A stretch of 64,000 bases of DNA, from contig FMVK01000017.1 of NCBI GenBank assembly GCA_900102065.1, positions 1 to 64,000 on the forward strand, in the 5' to 3' direction. The position numbers were made by a program, and so were the translations under genes. The notes below the pieces were generated by a model, which was not told where the DNA came from, made no database searches, and saw only the letters and a program-made list of their open reading frames with translations. Positions 43,859 to 54,294 of the stretch are shown one piece after another (positions within the stretch are counted from its first letter, which is position 1; each line of letters starts with the position of its first letter). This DNA is from Lachnospiraceae bacterium XPB1003. Its GTDB lineage: Bacteria > Bacillota > Clostridia > Lachnospirales > Lachnospiraceae.

Positions 43859-44866
43859 ATGAAAAACAAAGAAAGAATGGGAAATTATGAGTTGTTGAGG
43901 ATTGTGGCCGCGATATTTATTATCCTTAACCATATAGATTTTTCGATGGATCAGGTTGATCAGAATGCAATCTCAAATTTAAATATGCTTATAGTTCGTT
44001 TTTTTCATTTGGGTGGAAAGTTTGGAACTAATGTTTTTGTTTTGTTGGGGGGATGGTTTCTATATAGCGAACCTCTGAAGATTAGAAGAGTGGTCAGAAT
44101 AATTGTTGATGTGTTTGTTTATGGGAGCATCATGTATTGTGCGGCAAGCATAATAAATGGTCGTTTGATAGGGGCTGGTGGATTAATCAAGAGTTATAGT
44201 TATTGGTTCCCTTTTGCTTATGTAATAGCAATTTTTGCGTCCCCTTTCGTGCATAAGATTAGCGCAAACAAGAGTGTATTAAAATGTATAATTCTTGTGG
44301 GAGGAGTTTTTTTTACATTACTTACGGTAATATCAGGAATCTGGAAAAACTATTATTTGAGCTTTTTTTTAAAAGAAACGATAATTGGTCCAATATGGTT
44401 TATATATGTATTCTGTTTTGTGAATTTCATAAAGGCTACTAAATTTCAAATCATGAGGGAAAACCTGATTAAATATTTAGCAATGTTTTGTTCATGTTAT
44501 TTAGTAATGTTTGTGCTTGTTTTGATATTAGATTTTAACTCAATTAGGGATATGTATAGTCCGGTATGCTTTTTGGCAGCTATTTCAATATTTATGTTTT
44601 TTTCTTGTATACAAGTAAGGCTAATTAGGGCTATTGAAGTTCTTGCAAAGAGTTCGTTTGGTACCTATTTAATACAATGCAACAATAATATGTGGACAAA
44701 CTGGAATAACAAAATATTTTGTTATTCAGCTTTTCTAGATACTATTGCGTTCTATTTTGTGGTTTTTATTAGTGTTGTGACATTTTTTGTAATAGCAACT
44801 ATTATTGAAATGATAAAATTGCGCATAGACAATAAAAAAGTGATTAGAAAAAATAATATTTGTTAG
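43859..44866 (+). CDS. Membrane acyltransferase family 3 protein
   Basis: 335 residues with about ten membrane helices. NYELLRIVAAIFIILNHID carries the conserved Arg and His of OafA/WecH-type O-acyltransferases. Probably acetylates a sugar of the surface polymer with acetyl-CoA. The 62-base gap before it is non-coding. Confidence 0.87.
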   Translation: MKNKERMGNYELLRIVAAIFIILNHIDFSMDQVDQNAISNLNMLIVRFFHLGGKFGTNVFVLLGGWFLYSEPLKIRRVVRIIVDVFVYGSIMYCAASIINGRLIGAGGLIKSYSYWFPFAYVIAIFASPFVHKISANKSVLKCIILVGGVFFTLLTVISGIWKNYYLSFFLKETIIGPIWFIYVFCFVNFIKATKFQIMRENLIKYLAMFCSCYLVMFVLVLILDFNSIRDMYSPVCFLAAISIFMFFSCIQVRLIRAIEVLAKSSFGTYLIQCNNNMWTNWNNKIFCYSAFLDTIAFYFVVFISVVTFFVIATIIEMIKLRIDNKKVIRKNNIC

Positions 44867-44894
44867 TCTAATTAAACCTGAAGGAGGAAAGAAA

Positions 44895-45953
44895 ATGTTT
44901 TATGTAAATGAAAAGATTAGAGATGCGTACCGTGTCGCGCAGCCGGAAGGAAGAGGCAATTATATTCGCTTAGATCAGAATGAAAATCCGGATGGTGTAC
45001 CACAGTGGCTTTTTGATGAAGCGATGAAGAAGGTTACACCAGAGTTTATTTCAATCTATCCTGAAGAGACGATACCTACTACAAAGTATGCACATCTGAT
45101 CGGATTGGAGAAAGAAAACGTTACTTTAACCGTAGGAAGCGTTGTTGGAATGGGATATGTAATTAAGACATTTGGTGAGGCGGGAAAGGATATCCTTTGT
45201 GTTACGCCTTCTTTTGCCATGTATGAAGTATATGCGAAGATGGTGGGAATGAATGTCAGACAACTAAGTTACAATGAGGATTTTACTTATGATATAGAAA
45301 CTACTCTTGAAGCGATTAACGAAAATACAGGTATAGTAGTCTTGGTTAATCCCAACATGCCGGTCGGAAATGTTTATAGCCGTGATGAAATTGTCAGAGT
45401 TATCGAGAAAGCAAAGATGGAAAATGCTATCGTTATTATTGATGAGGCGTATTATTATTTCTATGATAAGACATCCATCGATATGGTTAAGGAATACGAT
45501 AACGTATTTGTACTTAGAACCTTTTCTAAGATGCTTTCAATTCCTGCTCTTCGACTTGGAGCGGTAATTTCCACACCAGCAAATATAAAATGTGTGAACA
45601 ATTATAAGCCGCCATATACAGTTAATTCAATCGCTCTTCTTTTTGCAGAGGCTATAGTTGATAACCATGACAAGCTTCTTGCTGAGTTAAATGATCAGTA
45701 CAAAGAGGGAAAAGAGTATGTATTAAAAGCATTAGCTGATAATGGCTATGAGACACTACCGTCAGAGGGGTGTTATGTAGCAATTAAGCCGAGATTCAAA
45801 ACGTCAAGAGAAATAACTGATTTGTTGGAAGAGAATGGTATCTTAATACTTTGCGGAAAAGATGGTCTAACCGGTTGGTTGAGGCTGACCATTACTCATA
45901 AAAAATATATGGAAATATTCATGGGAAAATTGCTTGAATTAGATAAGGCGTGA
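44895..45953 (+). CDS. HisC-like PLP aminotransferase
   Basis: 352 residues, fold-type I. RLDQNENPDG at the N-terminus, NPNMPVGNVYSRDE, IIDEAYYYF and the Schiff-base lysine in LRTFSKMLSIPALRLG resemble histidinol-phosphate aminotransferase. In this place, between polysaccharide genes and immediately before an IspD-like cytidylyltransferase, a role in making an amino-alcohol phosphate for CDP activation is more likely than histidine synthesis (inference). AGGAGG precedes the ATG; 3 bases to the next gene. Confidence 0.85.
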   Translation: MFYVNEKIRDAYRVAQPEGRGNYIRLDQNENPDGVPQWLFDEAMKKVTPEFISIYPEETIPTTKYAHLIGLEKENVTLTVGSVVGMGYVIKTFGEAGKDILCVTPSFAMYEVYAKMVGMNVRQLSYNEDFTYDIETTLEAINENTGIVVLVNPNMPVGNVYSRDEIVRVIEKAKMENAIVIIDEAYYYFYDKTSIDMVKEYDNVFVLRTFSKMLSIPALRLGAVISTPANIKCVNNYKPPYTVNSIALLFAEAIVDNHDKLLAELNDQYKEGKEYVLKALADNGYETLPSEGCYVAIKPRFKTSREITDLLEENGILILCGKDGLTGWLRLTITHKKYMEIFMGKLLELDKA

Positions 45954-45956
45954 CAT

Positions 45957-46670
45957 ATGAAGAATTATGTAATTCTGCTTGCTGGGGGGGTGGGAAGACG
46001 TATGGGTTCCGACTTACCTAAGCAGTTCATTGAAGTTGAAGGCAAACCAATCATTGTACATACAGCTGAGAGATTTCAATATAATTCTCAAATCGAGGCG
46101 ATATTAGTTGTGTGTATACCAGAATGGATTGGTCATCTCAAGAAACTCATAGAAGAGTACAAATTAACTAAGGTTAAATGGATAACTGAAGGCGGAGACA
46201 CTGGACATGATTCAATCAGAAATGGAGTGTTTTTTCTTAGGGATATGATTGAGGATGATGATTATATCATCGTGCACGATGCGGTAAGGCCTGTACTTCC
46301 GCAAAGGGCGATAGATGCTGTCATAAGTGTGGCTCATGAAAAGGGAAATGCATCATCGTCTATCGTTTGTCATCCACCAATTGTTTATACTGAGGATTTC
46401 GAATCCGGAATTACGGATGTGGATAGGGAACATGTTATGCTTACAGCCTCGCCTCAAGCATTTAAGTATTCGCTTGCCCTTAAATGTTATGAACAAGCTG
46501 AAAGGGAGAATTATCACAACTCTACATTCACTAGTTCCCTACTAATTCATTGCGGACAAAGGGTGTATTTTGCAAAAGGAACTACAAGTAATATTAAAAT
46601 AACTACTAAAGAAGATTTGGCTTTGTTTGAAGCATTGTTGAAGGTGCCAGAAGAAAAGCTATATTTTTGA
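45957..46670 (+). CDS. IspD/TarI-like cytidylyltransferase
   Basis: 237 residues. NTP-binding LLAGGVGRRMGSDLPKQF, VHDAVRPVL (metal/substrate), and TASPQAFKYSL are typical for IspD and the related CDP-ribitol synthase TarI. Position in the polysaccharide locus next to a TagF-like gene argues for activation of an alditol or amino-alditol phosphate rather than isoprenoid synthesis. Adjacent to the HisC-like gene with almost no gap. Confidence 0.87.
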   Translation: MKNYVILLAGGVGRRMGSDLPKQFIEVEGKPIIVHTAERFQYNSQIEAILVVCIPEWIGHLKKLIEEYKLTKVKWITEGGDTGHDSIRNGVFFLRDMIEDDDYIIVHDAVRPVLPQRAIDAVISVAHEKGNASSSIVCHPPIVYTEDFESGITDVDREHVMLTASPQAFKYSLALKCYEQAERENYHNSTFTSSLLIHCGQRVYFAKGTTSNIKITTKEDLALFEALLKVPEEKLYF

Positions 46671-46707
46671 GTATATTTTCGGATTATGGCGCAGGGAAAG
46701 GTAGTCT

Positions 46708-48307
46708 ATGAATTGTTCAGAATATTTGGTTGATTTCTTAATAAATCATGCGGTTACTGATATATTTGGTTATGCGGGAGGATATATTGTTCCGTTTATG
46801 GATGCTCTATATATGCGAAAAGACGAGATAAAAACTCATGTGTGCTATAACGAGCAGGGATGTGCTTTAGCAGCTGATGGATTTGCCAGAACAAGTGGAG
46901 GAATAGGAGTGTATTTTACTACTTCCGGGCCTGGAGCAGTGAATAGTCTGGGTGGCCTTGCTGATGCTTGGTTTGATGGCTTTCCACTTATGGGAATTTG
47001 TGGAAATGTTCCGACTAATGAGATGAAAGGTTTTTCAGGAATTCGCCAGAATGGTTTTCAGGAAATGGATATTGTATCGATGACAAGAAATATAACTAAA
47101 TACTCTGTGACTGTAAACAGTGCTTATGGTTTTCCGGATATAATAAGCCGAGCATACAATATGGCTTTACTGGGTCGGAAAGGGGGTGTTTTGATTGATT
47201 TTCCGCTCGACATACAACAAGCCGATATTATTGGTGGGTAATGGCGTAAGGACAGCAGGCGCTGTCGATATGCTTCATAGTTTTGTTGAAAAAACCAACA
47301 TTCCTATTTTGACTACAATGAATGCTGTTGACCTCGCACAGGGTAACTTGCATATTGGATTTATAGGAACACACGGGAATCGTGTGGCTAATATGATCCT
47401 TAACGAATGTGATCTTATTATCTCTGTAGGAGCACGCCTTGGTATCAGACAGGTGGGAAGGACTACTTCAAAATTTGCGCCTAAAGCGGATCTTGTTAGG
47501 TGTGATATAGACGAATATGAGTTGAGTCGAAATATTAAAGATGATGAGAAAAAATATCAGACAGACGCAAGAGATTTTATGAGGATGCTTTTGGACGAGG
47601 AAGTACCAAATTATTCTGCGTGGAAATCTCAGTGTTTAGAAGCAAAGGAGATTTTGAAAGATTATGATAAACAGCCGGGAAATATGGCGGTAGAGAAGAT
47701 ATCGTCGATGCTTCCTGAGAATCCGGTGGTGTCTGTAGACGTTGGAATGAATCAATGTTGGTGTGCTCAATCGCTGGTGCTGCGAGGAAAAAAAGGTAGG
47801 ATTCATATAAGCGGTGGATATGGAATCATGGGATGCGGACTCCCTTATGCCATTGGTTCCTGTATATCGGCAGGAAATCAGCCGTCATACTGCATAACAG
47901 GAGATGGTGGCTTTCAAATGAATATACAGGAATTAGAGACGGTGAAAAGAGAGAATCTGCCAATAAAGATTTTTATTTTAAATAATCGTGTGTTAGGGAA
48001 AATTAGCGAGACACAGCATTTTGATAATGATGACCGCTTTGCTGCAACCACTAAGGAAAGTGGTTATACTGTGCCAGAGTTTAGTAGAATTGCTGAAGCA
48101 TATGGAATCAGAGGGGTTAAGCTTAGGAATTATGATGAGCTTGAACGGTATAAAGAATGGATAGTGGATAAAATGCCTTGTCTCTTTGATATACCTTTGC
48201 CTGAGAATAGTTTGCTAACTCCAAAGATTAAATTTGAGACACAAATGATTCGACCGGAGCTGGATAGTAGTGTTATAAATATTGTCAATGAGATCCTAAG
48301 AAGATAA
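46708..48307 (+). pseudogene. Acetolactate synthase-like ThDP enzyme, frameshifted with internal deletion
   Basis: Two frames make one protein. 46708-47241 gives the PYR domain (YAGGYIVPFMDAL, CYNEQGCALAADGFAR with the ThDP-activating Glu, TTSGPGAVNSLGGLADAW) and ends right after LIDFPLDIQQADI. From about 47195-47220 the +2 frame continues as NKPILLVGNGVRTAG (central domain) and the PP domain with TGDGGFQMN...NN (ITGDGGFQMNIQELETV, FILNNRVLG). Related enzymes have roughly 30-40 residues between these segments, so there is a deletion as well as the shift. Either a real loss of function or a sequencing fault; the small overlap favours a real deletion. Would work with the HisC-like and IspD-like genes. 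Confidence 0.8.
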
Positions 48308-48550
48308 GAGTTGATTACGGGAGAATTGGTTGCGCTGGTTTTGGCGATGCTAAGTTAAGCGTGAATGAAATAGCACAATTATATGCGGATCATATGTGTT
48401 TTTTAATTTCTTAAAAATCTGTAAGTGTTGTTTTTGCTTGTATTGTTTAAACGAAAAATAAGCGAAGTAGCTGTGGCAGGGATTAGTTGTAATGTCGCGT
48501 ATTTTCTATGTATTTATTAAACGTTATCTATTCATTAATGGTAGGCTGAT
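48308..48550 (+). other. Intergenic gap with possible gene remnant
   Basis: No complete gene. One frame from 48315 reads YGRIGCAGFGDAKLSVNEIA then QLYADHMCFLIS and stops; this looks like a coding remnant but matches no family I can name. The rest is AT-rich and probably carries the promoter of the flippase gene. Confidence 0.3.
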
Positions 48551-49951
48551 ATGAATTCAATACGGAGAAATCTGGTTTATAATATTCTTTATCAGATATT
48601 AGTAATGTTCCTTCCGATTATCACGGTTCCTTACATTTCAAGGACTTTGGGAAAAGTTGGCGTAGGGATTTTTTCGTATACATATTCAATTGTATATTAT
48701 TTCATGTTGATAACATTATTGGGGATAGAGAATCATGGTAATAGAATGATAGCAAGGGTCAGAAGTGATAAAGAAGAACTATCGAAAACGTTCTTAGGAA
48801 TATATTCAATCCAAATAACATCGGGATTATTGATGGTTGTTTCATATGTTGTTTATATGCTTTTTATAAATAAAAAATATGAAGTTGTATCGTGGATACA
48901 GATCATTTATTTGATTTCTGCAATTTTTGATATAAATTGGTTTTTCTTTGGACTCGAAGAATTTAAGATAACTGTGACTAGAAATACATTAGTTAAAGTT
49001 TTGTCTTTATTTCTTATTTTTGTATTTGTAAAAGGCGAAAATGGATTGTTTTACTATACGCTTATTATGTCTTTATCAACATGTATTTCTCAGATGCTGT
49101 TAATTCCAATTTTGTTAAAACGGATATCGTTTTTCAAAATCGGTTTTCGTGATGTTAAGAAACATTTAAGACCGGTCTTTGTACTGTTTTTTCCAGTAGT
49201 GGTTGTGAGTATATATACTGTGATGGACAAGATAATGCTAGGTGAATTAGCGGATGTATCCTATGTTGGGATATACGAACAAGCAAATAAAATGGTTAAA
49301 ATTCCACTTAGTATTATTACTGCACTTGGTACGGTGATGCTTCCAAGAATATCGAATCTTGTTTCTATGAATCAAAAAGACAAGGTTATAGAGTATATCG
49401 AGAAATCAGTTAAGTTTATGATGTTTTTGGCTTTTCCAATGTGGCTGGGACTAGTATCGATAGCAGATAAATTCATTCCGCTTTTTTTGGGGAGTGAGTT
49501 TTTGGGGGCATCGGAGATTGTGAAGCTGATGTCAATAGTTATTGTTTTTATTTCTTTTGCAAATATTACAAGGACACAATATCTTATACCATATGAGCGT
49601 GATAAGGATTATATTATATCTACATCAATTGGAGCAGTTGTGAATTTTGTTCTAAATCTTCTTTTGATCCCGGTGTGTCAGGCAGTGGGGGCATGTATTG
49701 GTACTATAGGCGCAGAAATGGTTGTAATGTTATATCAATGTATTGCTTTAAAAGATGAATTACCATTATTCAAATATGCAAGAATATGTGTAAAATATTT
49801 TATTGGTGCGATTGTAATGTATTGTATTATTGGTCGAATAGATCGGATTAAGATGAATGATGCCGCTATTATTATCCTACAGGTCGTAATAGGAATTGTC
49901 ATATATGGAAGTGTGAATTTTAAATATATTAAAAAGTTAATGATTAAATAA
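48551..49951 (+). CDS. wzx: Wzx-type oligosaccharide flippase
   Basis: 466 residues, about 14 membrane helices, MATE-like Polysacc_synt fold: NLVYNILYQILVMFLPIITV at the N-terminus, PYISRTLGKVGVGIFSYTYS, and the repeat GEYMLGELADVSYVGIYEQA region. Flips undecaprenyl-linked repeat units outward. With the EpsG-like protein it makes this a Wzx/Wzy-dependent locus. Confidence 0.93.
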   Translation: MNSIRRNLVYNILYQILVMFLPIITVPYISRTLGKVGVGIFSYTYSIVYYFMLITLLGIENHGNRMIARVRSDKEELSKTFLGIYSIQITSGLLMVVSYVVYMLFINKKYEVVSWIQIIYLISAIFDINWFFFGLEEFKITVTRNTLVKVLSLFLIFVFVKGENGLFYYTLIMSLSTCISQMLLIPILLKRISFFKIGFRDVKKHLRPVFVLFFPVVVVSIYTVMDKIMLGELADVSYVGIYEQANKMVKIPLSIITALGTVMLPRISNLVSMNQKDKVIEYIEKSVKFMMFLAFPMWLGLVSIADKFIPLFLGSEFLGASEIVKLMSIVIVFISFANITRTQYLIPYERDKDYIISTSIGAVVNFVLNLLLIPVCQAVGACIGTIGAEMVVMLYQCIALKDELPLFKYARICVKYFIGAIVMYCIIGRIDRIKMNDAAIIILQVVIGIVIYGSVNFKYIKKLMIK

Positions 49952-49992
49952 GAACAGGCCGTGGGTAGGATTTTTGCCGGAATGGAGAAAAA

Positions 49993-51054
49993 ATGAAGGG
50001 AATATCATTTAGCATAGTAATGCCATTTTATAATACAAATGAGAAAATGTTTGATAGATGTATTAGTAGTGTTCTTTCCCAAGAATATAGTAATTTTGAG
50101 GTGATTATTGTCAATGATGGTAGTTCCGAAGAATACAAAGAAAAACTGGAAATGATTTCAAAAAGTGATTCAAGAGTACGTGTTATCAATAAAGAAAATG
50201 AGGGGTCAGCAATAGCACGTAACGTTGGAATAAACGAATCAAAGTGTGACTATGTTATGTTTATGGATGCTGATGATGCTTTGATGAGCTACAGTTTGGA
50301 ACAGGCAGCCCATATTATTAATAAATTGGGGGCTGATTATGTGATGGGACTTGTTCGGAAAACAAATGAACAACAAATTGATTCTATTATCGGGACTGAG
50401 TCAAACGAGTTTGATGTTATTGAAAACGAAGAAGAGAAAAATGCTCTGCTATCTCATATGTTAGGTTATCGTAATCAAAGATTTATTTGTAAAAATGGAT
50501 ATTTGAGCGATGGGCCTTGGTCAAGAGTAGTGAAAAGGGAGATTGTTCAAAGCTCTTTGTTTTCGGAAGAGGCATTTTGGAACGATGATACAATATGGAA
50601 TATAAAAACTCTTAAAAAATGCAATCGTGTCGTTATTGTCAAGGATTTATGGTATAAATATCTAATTAATGATGGGTCAAAAATTAGAAAGTTCCGAAAG
50701 AATTGCCCTGAAGAATTTGCTTTTCGTACAAAACAGGAATTGGATCTTGGACATGAGTTATGGCCTATGGCAATAAAAGGGGTATATAACAGGATATTTA
50801 ATGATATTATTATTCTTTCAAGAACATTTCTTTTTCACCCTTCTAATGAAATGTCGGGCAGGGAGAAATATAAGTCTTATTTGAACTGCATACATCAGGA
50901 TGCTTATATGGAAGCGGCTAAGGGTGTGGATTTAACGATTGATAGAGGGATTAAACGTTTGATCAAGGGAATATTTCGCTTTTTCATTGTTAATGAACCC
51001 AATATTATTTCTTATGAATTACTTAAATTCTATATTAAGTTCAAAGCCACATGA
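49993..51054 (+). CDS. Family 2 glycosyltransferase
   Basis: 353 residues. GT-A: FSIVMPFYNTNEKMFDRCIS, FEVIIVNDGSSEEYKEKL, and MFMDADDAL (DxD) are clear. C-terminal half contains WSRVVKREI and FWNDDTIWNIK. Adds one sugar to the repeat unit on the cytoplasmic side; donor unknown. Confidence 0.9.
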   Translation: MKGISFSIVMPFYNTNEKMFDRCISSVLSQEYSNFEVIIVNDGSSEEYKEKLEMISKSDSRVRVINKENEGSAIARNVGINESKCDYVMFMDADDALMSYSLEQAAHIINKLGADYVMGLVRKTNEQQIDSIIGTESNEFDVIENEEEKNALLSHMLGYRNQRFICKNGYLSDGPWSRVVKREIVQSSLFSEEAFWNDDTIWNIKTLKKCNRVVIVKDLWYKYLINDGSKIRKFRKNCPEEFAFRTKQELDLGHELWPMAIKGVYNRIFNDIIILSRTFLFHPSNEMSGREKYKSYLNCIHQDAYMEAAKGVDLTIDRGIKRLIKGIFRFFIVNEPNIISYELLKFYIKFKAT

Positions 51055-51097
51055 ACACATTACAAATATACTTGATTGTTTTATAGGAAATACGTAG

Positions 51098-52261
51098 ATG
51101 GGAAAAAACATGATTTGGGATTTGCTACCATACTATAGTTGTTTTGTAGCAAGTGTAATTATGATCGCATTTGTACAAAGAATTTATAATGATTTCAAGT
51201 GCGCGTCTTCTTTAAAATATAATGTAGTTAACTGGGCTGGATATAGCATATTGGTTTTTTTTGCGTTGTTTCCGGTTATTTCGATGTTTGGATTGAGATA
51301 TGGGATTGGGGTGGATTATTATAATTATGAGTTGATTTATAACACATTACACGGTGCACCTTTTTCGGAATATTGGAAGTATTTTCTTAAAAATGAAGGG
51401 GTATATTATGTTGAGCCGGGTTATTATATTTTGAATCAGTTTTTCTCAAACTATAGATTTTTGCTGTGGGGAATCGGAATACTTGTTTTTGAATTAGTTT
51501 GTTGGTCAATAAAGGATTATTCAAAGAAATTGAGCTTTGGATTAGCTATTTTTGCATTTTTGTCGATTCAGTACAGCCATTTTTTAACTGCTATGAGATT
51601 TACTATTGCTATGAGTTTTATTTTAATAGCATACAAGTATTTGGCAGAGAATAAGACTAAGCATTTTTTTCTTTTTATGTTTTTTTCTTCTTTATTTCAT
51701 AAGACGGCGCTAGTTTGTTTTTCTTTTTATCTATTGAAGAACTTTAAATCTAAAAAACTAAATAGAGTTAGAAACTGGATGTTTGTTATTTTCTTAATAT
51801 CTTTTCCGCTTATAAGTGGTTTTTTATTTTCTGTAGTATCAAGGCTTGCGGTTTTTGAGAGATACTTTACTACTGCAAGATATAGCATCAGTTCTACAAT
51901 GAATGTAAGCTATAGCATAATTTTCCACACTTTATTTGCTATAGGGCCGATTTTGATTTTTGCAAAAGATGAGATTTTTGATTCTGACAATACATCAATA
52001 CTGTTTAGGGTATGTATGATGGAATTACCGTTTAGAGTTTTGGGGTTTTATAACTCTTGGATTACTAGAATATCGAGGCTCCCTCAAGTTGCTCAGGTTC
52101 TTTTTATTCCGTTGGTGCTTGCAAAGGTTAAGAATACTCAGAAAAGAGTGCTTCTATATATTTATTACATAATATGGTTTGCATTTAATTTTGCTTATTA
52201 TGAACTTGTTAATAATATATGTACTTCTCTCCCGTATACGTCTGTCTTTTCAAAACATTAG
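51098..52261 (+). CDS. EpsG/Wzy-like polysaccharide polymerase
   Basis: 387 residues, about 10-12 membrane helices. MFGLRYGIGVDYYNYELIYN is the characteristic EpsG motif, with EPGYYILNQFF and the later Arg-containing MRFTIAMSFILIAYKYL and SSLFHKTAL. Predicted to polymerise repeat units outside the membrane. An alternative start is ATG 51110. Confidence 0.87.
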   Translation: MGKNMIWDLLPYYSCFVASVIMIAFVQRIYNDFKCASSLKYNVVNWAGYSILVFFALFPVISMFGLRYGIGVDYYNYELIYNTLHGAPFSEYWKYFLKNEGVYYVEPGYYILNQFFSNYRFLLWGIGILVFELVCWSIKDYSKKLSFGLAIFAFLSIQYSHFLTAMRFTIAMSFILIAYKYLAENKTKHFFLFMFFSSLFHKTALVCFSFYLLKNFKSKKLNRVRNWMFVIFLISFPLISGFLFSVVSRLAVFERYFTTARYSISSTMNVSYSIIFHTLFAIGPILIFAKDEIFDSDNTSILFRVCMMELPFRVLGFYNSWITRISRLPQVAQVLFIPLVLAKVKNTQKRVLLYIYYIIWFAFNFAYYELVNNICTSLPYTSVFSKH

Positions 52262-52341
52262 TAATATCGCAAATATAGAGATTATGAATTTGCTTTTGAG
52301 TTATTATTTGCCTGCACATAGAAATGACTACGGAGGTCTAA

Positions 52342-54261
52342 ATGTTGTTATTGGTATTAAGGCTTGTTTGTCCATTATTTTATTCTATGATAATTGGAAT
52401 TGCATGGAGTTTGTGGTTTAAGAAGAAATTCTCAAGTTCGCTAGCTCCGGCATATATGACACATATATTATTTGTGCTCTTAAGTGGATTAGTATTAAAA
52501 AAACTATCTATAGGAATTTATGTGGGCGTAGTTTTCGCCACAGTGTTCCTTGTTGTATATTTCTTTAAACATAAACTGAAACCTGCAGCTACTTTCTGGA
52601 ATATCATGTTGAATGAAGGTGGAATGGTTTTTACTACATTCTATTTATTCTGTTTTATCTTAAATTTCAAAAAGTGTTTTATATCTTGGGATGAATTCTC
52701 GCATTGGGGAATGTTTTTGAAAGAAAGTCTAAGGTTGGATTGCCTGTATTGTATGTCACCGCTATCGTTCTCTCATAAGGATTATGTTCCAGCAATGACG
52801 TTGTTTGAGACGATATGGTGTAAATTAAGCTTTAGATATGCAGAGTCAGACGTTTATAGAGCTATACAGGCGTTCATGTTTTCTATGTTAATGCCCCTAA
52901 GTGAATATTTTGGGGTTAATAACTTAGAGGACTTAAAGGGGATACGGAATACAAAGGCTAATAAAAGGTTTATTAAATTTACATCAATTGTAATAATTTT
53001 CTTAATTCCTCTGCTGTTTAATACAAGCAACGCGTTTTATTTTTATCATTCCATTTACTGCGACATAGCACTTGGTATTTTGCTTTATTGGTGTGTGTTC
53101 GAAGTATACAAGAATACAATACATAATATTTATACAGATATTATTTTAACGATTGGTATTTCGGTGCTTGTTTTGACAAAACAGACAGCAATGGCTTTGA
53201 TACCATTAGTGATAGGTCTAATATTATTTAAGTTTATAGGGCTTTCAAAATGGAGGGGGAAAGGTAAACCGTGGTTTATAATAATTCCGATGACTATTGT
53301 GCCCAGTGTTTTATGGATATGGTTTAACACATTTGTTAAGAATTATATGGATGGACTGGATGGGAGACAAAGTTATGGTGGGATGAAATTATCATCGATA
53401 AAAGAGGTTTTTACTAATCCGCAACATTCTACTATTTCATATCTCAAGGTATTGAAAAATGCATATATTGACGCAATTATTCATAGAGATATCTTAATAC
53501 ATGGTTCATATGCTGTCGTAATAATTTTCATTGTTATTTCATTTGTGATTATTACACAATTTGTAAATGATAAGGATAAAAAAATTTCCATTATAATTGC
53601 AGGAATATGGACTGGTGCTTGTAGCATATACTATGCGTTATTAATGTATTTTTTATATGCAACGGCTTTTTCAGAATATGAGGTTAAAAAACTAGCGAGT
53701 TATGAGCGCTATATGAACACATTTGTACTTGCAGCTATTTTTCTTTTGCTGGCTGTTTATTATGATTCTCAAATATGGAAGAATCATATTAGAGGGTTAT
53801 ATTTTGTTTTATTATTTATGGTTTTGGATTTATCATTTCTTCATGTAAGTGCATTTGATCAAATGCTGCCAGGAAATATTACACGAGATATTGAAAAGAT
53901 GAGACCGTATACCAATTGTGCTTCCGAAATAGTTAATTCAACAGCAAGTGATTCCGGGATTTATATCATTAAAAGAGGAGATAATGGGGATTTCTTATTT
54001 CGCCAACGATATTATTGTAGCCCGCGAAGAATTGGTGGTGGAAGCATTGGACCCATGGTGGATGAAGGAGATATATTTTCAAAAGACATTTCGGTTGCTG
54101 AACTTGTTGAGACTTTATCAGATTATGATTATATTTATTTTTCGGATTTAGACGAGGCTTTTCAATCAAAGTATTCAGATGCATTTGAAGATCCTTCAAA
54201 AATGGTTTCAGGACATCTGTACAAAATAACATGTGTGGATTCAAAGGTGAGGCTTGAATAG
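52342..54261 (+). CDS. Large multi-spanning membrane protein, GT-C-like
   Basis: 639 residues, about 12 membrane helices then a soluble C-terminal 110 residues. SWDEFSHWGMFLKESLRLD in the first external loop resembles the acidic DE motif of GT-C glycosyltransferases, and the overall plan is like ArnT or O-antigen modifying enzymes. Family not certain. CGGAGG precedes ATG 52342. Next to another GT-C-like protein and a DPM1-like synthase that could supply its polyprenyl-phosphate sugar. Confidence 0.6.
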   Translation: MLLLVLRLVCPLFYSMIIGIAWSLWFKKKFSSSLAPAYMTHILFVLLSGLVLKKLSIGIYVGVVFATVFLVVYFFKHKLKPAATFWNIMLNEGGMVFTTFYLFCFILNFKKCFISWDEFSHWGMFLKESLRLDCLYCMSPLSFSHKDYVPAMTLFETIWCKLSFRYAESDVYRAIQAFMFSMLMPLSEYFGVNNLEDLKGIRNTKANKRFIKFTSIVIIFLIPLLFNTSNAFYFYHSIYCDIALGILLYWCVFEVYKNTIHNIYTDIILTIGISVLVLTKQTAMALIPLVIGLILFKFIGLSKWRGKGKPWFIIIPMTIVPSVLWIWFNTFVKNYMDGLDGRQSYGGMKLSSIKEVFTNPQHSTISYLKVLKNAYIDAIIHRDILIHGSYAVVIIFIVISFVIITQFVNDKDKKISIIIAGIWTGACSIYYALLMYFLYATAFSEYEVKKLASYERYMNTFVLAAIFLLLAVYYDSQIWKNHIRGLYFVLLFMVLDLSFLHVSAFDQMLPGNITRDIEKMRPYTNCASEIVNSTASDSGIYIIKRGDNGDFLFRQRYYCSPRRIGGGSIGPMVDEGDIFSKDISVAELVETLSDYDYIYFSDLDEAFQSKYSDAFEDPSKMVSGHLYKITCVDSKVRLE

Positions 54262-54294
54262 TATTATTTGCAGATCCATTGAGAGGTGGGCGAA

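Noticed and set aside
44895-45953. Histidine biosynthesis HisC
   Set aside because: No his genes nearby; placement in the polysaccharide locus next to a cytidylyltransferase favours a surface-polymer role, although the fold is the same.
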